From Streptomyces xiamenensis (GTDB lineage Bacteria; Actinomycetota; Actinomycetes; Streptomycetales; Streptomycetaceae): a DNA stretch of 64,000 nt. A program made the position numbers and the translations under genes. This document shows, piece by piece, positions 63,704 to 64,000 of this stretch. How positions within the stretch are numbered: position 1 is the first letter of the stretch; each line of letters begins with the position of its first letter. The DNA lies in NCBI RefSeq assembly GCF_000993785.3, contig NZ_CP009922.3, forward strand, positions 2,542,001 through 2,606,000, given 5' to 3'. Below the pieces are notes generated by a model. The model had not been told where the DNA came from, did not search any database, and saw only the letters and a program-made list of their open reading frames with translations.

Positions 63704-64000
63704 CTACATTTCCCGGCCGATGGCTCGGATGAGATCACGGGACTTCGAAGGCGTCAAAGCCAGCTTCTCGACGGTGTCCAGCCTCCGTCGATACCTGGCC
63801 AGCGACCCCGGGTCGTCCATGAAGATCGCGCCCGCCGGCGAGTCCATGTGGGCGGTGTCCAACTGCCGGGTCTGCCCCTCGGCATACATCAACGAGATGC
63901 CCATCATGGGGAACTCCCCCACAGAAAAAGGGATCACCAGCAGTGCGACGTTGCCCCGGTGGCTCGCCTCCAGCACGCTGTCGATCTGGCGTCGCGCCTC
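63704..64000 (-). CDS. DUF5753 domain of an XRE-type regulator, partial
   Basis: The C-terminal 98 codons of a gene that continues past the right edge. The visible part reads ARRQIDSVLEASHRGNVALL, then VIPFSVGEFPMMGISLMYAE and GAIFMDDPGSLARYRRRLDT, and LTPSKSRDLIRAIGREM. This is the end of a DUF5753 domain as found in XRE/DUF397 pairs. The helix-turn-helix part is outside the window, so the XRE half is inferred. Confidence 0.8.
   Translation of the reverse strand, partial: EARRQIDSVLEASHRGNVALLVIPFSVGEFPMMGISLMYAEGQTRQLDTAHMDSPAGAIFMDDPGSLARYRRRLDTVEKLALTPSKSRDLIRAIGREM

Noticed and set aside
1..64000. tRNA or rRNA genes, integrase or transposase genes
   Set aside because: I found no cloverleaf-like stretch with a TTCGA-type arm at a plausible position and no recombinase motif in any supported frame. 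A dedicated tRNA search would be more sensitive than reading by eye.

Overview
The window is high-GC actinomycete DNA, most likely from a Streptomyces chromosome. The signs are G/C-ending codons, frequent GTG starts, 4-base ATGA/GTGA gene overlaps, XRE/DUF5753 plus DUF397 pairs, a Tat-exported GH11 xylanase, and rare TTA (bldA) codons in a secondary-metabolite cluster. I recognise no tRNA, rRNA, CRISPR array, integrase or transposase. Sampled rows are about 70% GC. The clear exception is roughly 27.84-29.52 kb, inside one methylase gene, where sampled rows are 45-53%.

Layout. (1) 1-0.86 kb: divergent zinc-type ABC permease (partial) and ATPase genes sharing a Zur-like box. (2) 0.83-18.3 kb: an SNF2 helicase, then a xylanase, then a minus-strand run of very large nucleic-acid enzymes: a DruE-like DUF1998 helicase, a UvrD-type helicase carrying an N-terminal RelE/ParE-like domain, a DUF4011-helicase-Vsr protein (Hhe-like architecture) and a small coupled protein. 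(3) 18.4-23.3 kb: a three-gene cassette (89-aa protein, DUF6879 protein, STAND NTPase) and, head-to-head with it, a decayed second copy. (4) 23.4-27.7 kb: a PH-domain-like protein, an XRE/DUF397 pair and a string of tiny, partly Cys-rich overlapping genes. (5) 27.6-37.7 kb: a Ser/Thr kinase - SNF2 helicase - giant DNA methylase operon joined by 4-base overlaps, with helicase and methylase resembling DISARM DrmD and DrmMI but with no drmA/B/C in the window. A type IIG-like restriction-modification enzyme is divergent from it (37.9-41.3 kb). Regions 2-5 together look like a defence island.

(6) 41.4-47.4 kb: a 5-oxoproline module. It has a GntR regulator and pxpA-pxpB-pxpC, then a VOC protein, an MHS-type MFS transporter and a UPF0317/D-glutamate-cyclase-family protein. 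Together these could take up and cyclise glutamate derivatives and hydrolyse 5-oxoproline to glutamate.

(7) 47.8-63.4 kb: a compact hybrid NRPS-PKS cluster. It encodes C-PCP, PCP-C-A-PCP and KS-AT-ACP-TE proteins, an MFS exporter, two cytochromes P450, a type II thioesterase, an aldo/keto reductase and a short AraC-type regulator. There is one adenylation domain for three peptidyl carriers. TTA codons lie in the regulator and the second P450, so bldA control is likely. I do not recognise the product; a short N-acylated peptide extended by one unreduced ketide unit is the reading the domains support. (8) A second XRE(DUF5753)/DUF397 pair runs off the right end.

All assignments come from reading the sequence. 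No database search was run, and domain positions are approximate.
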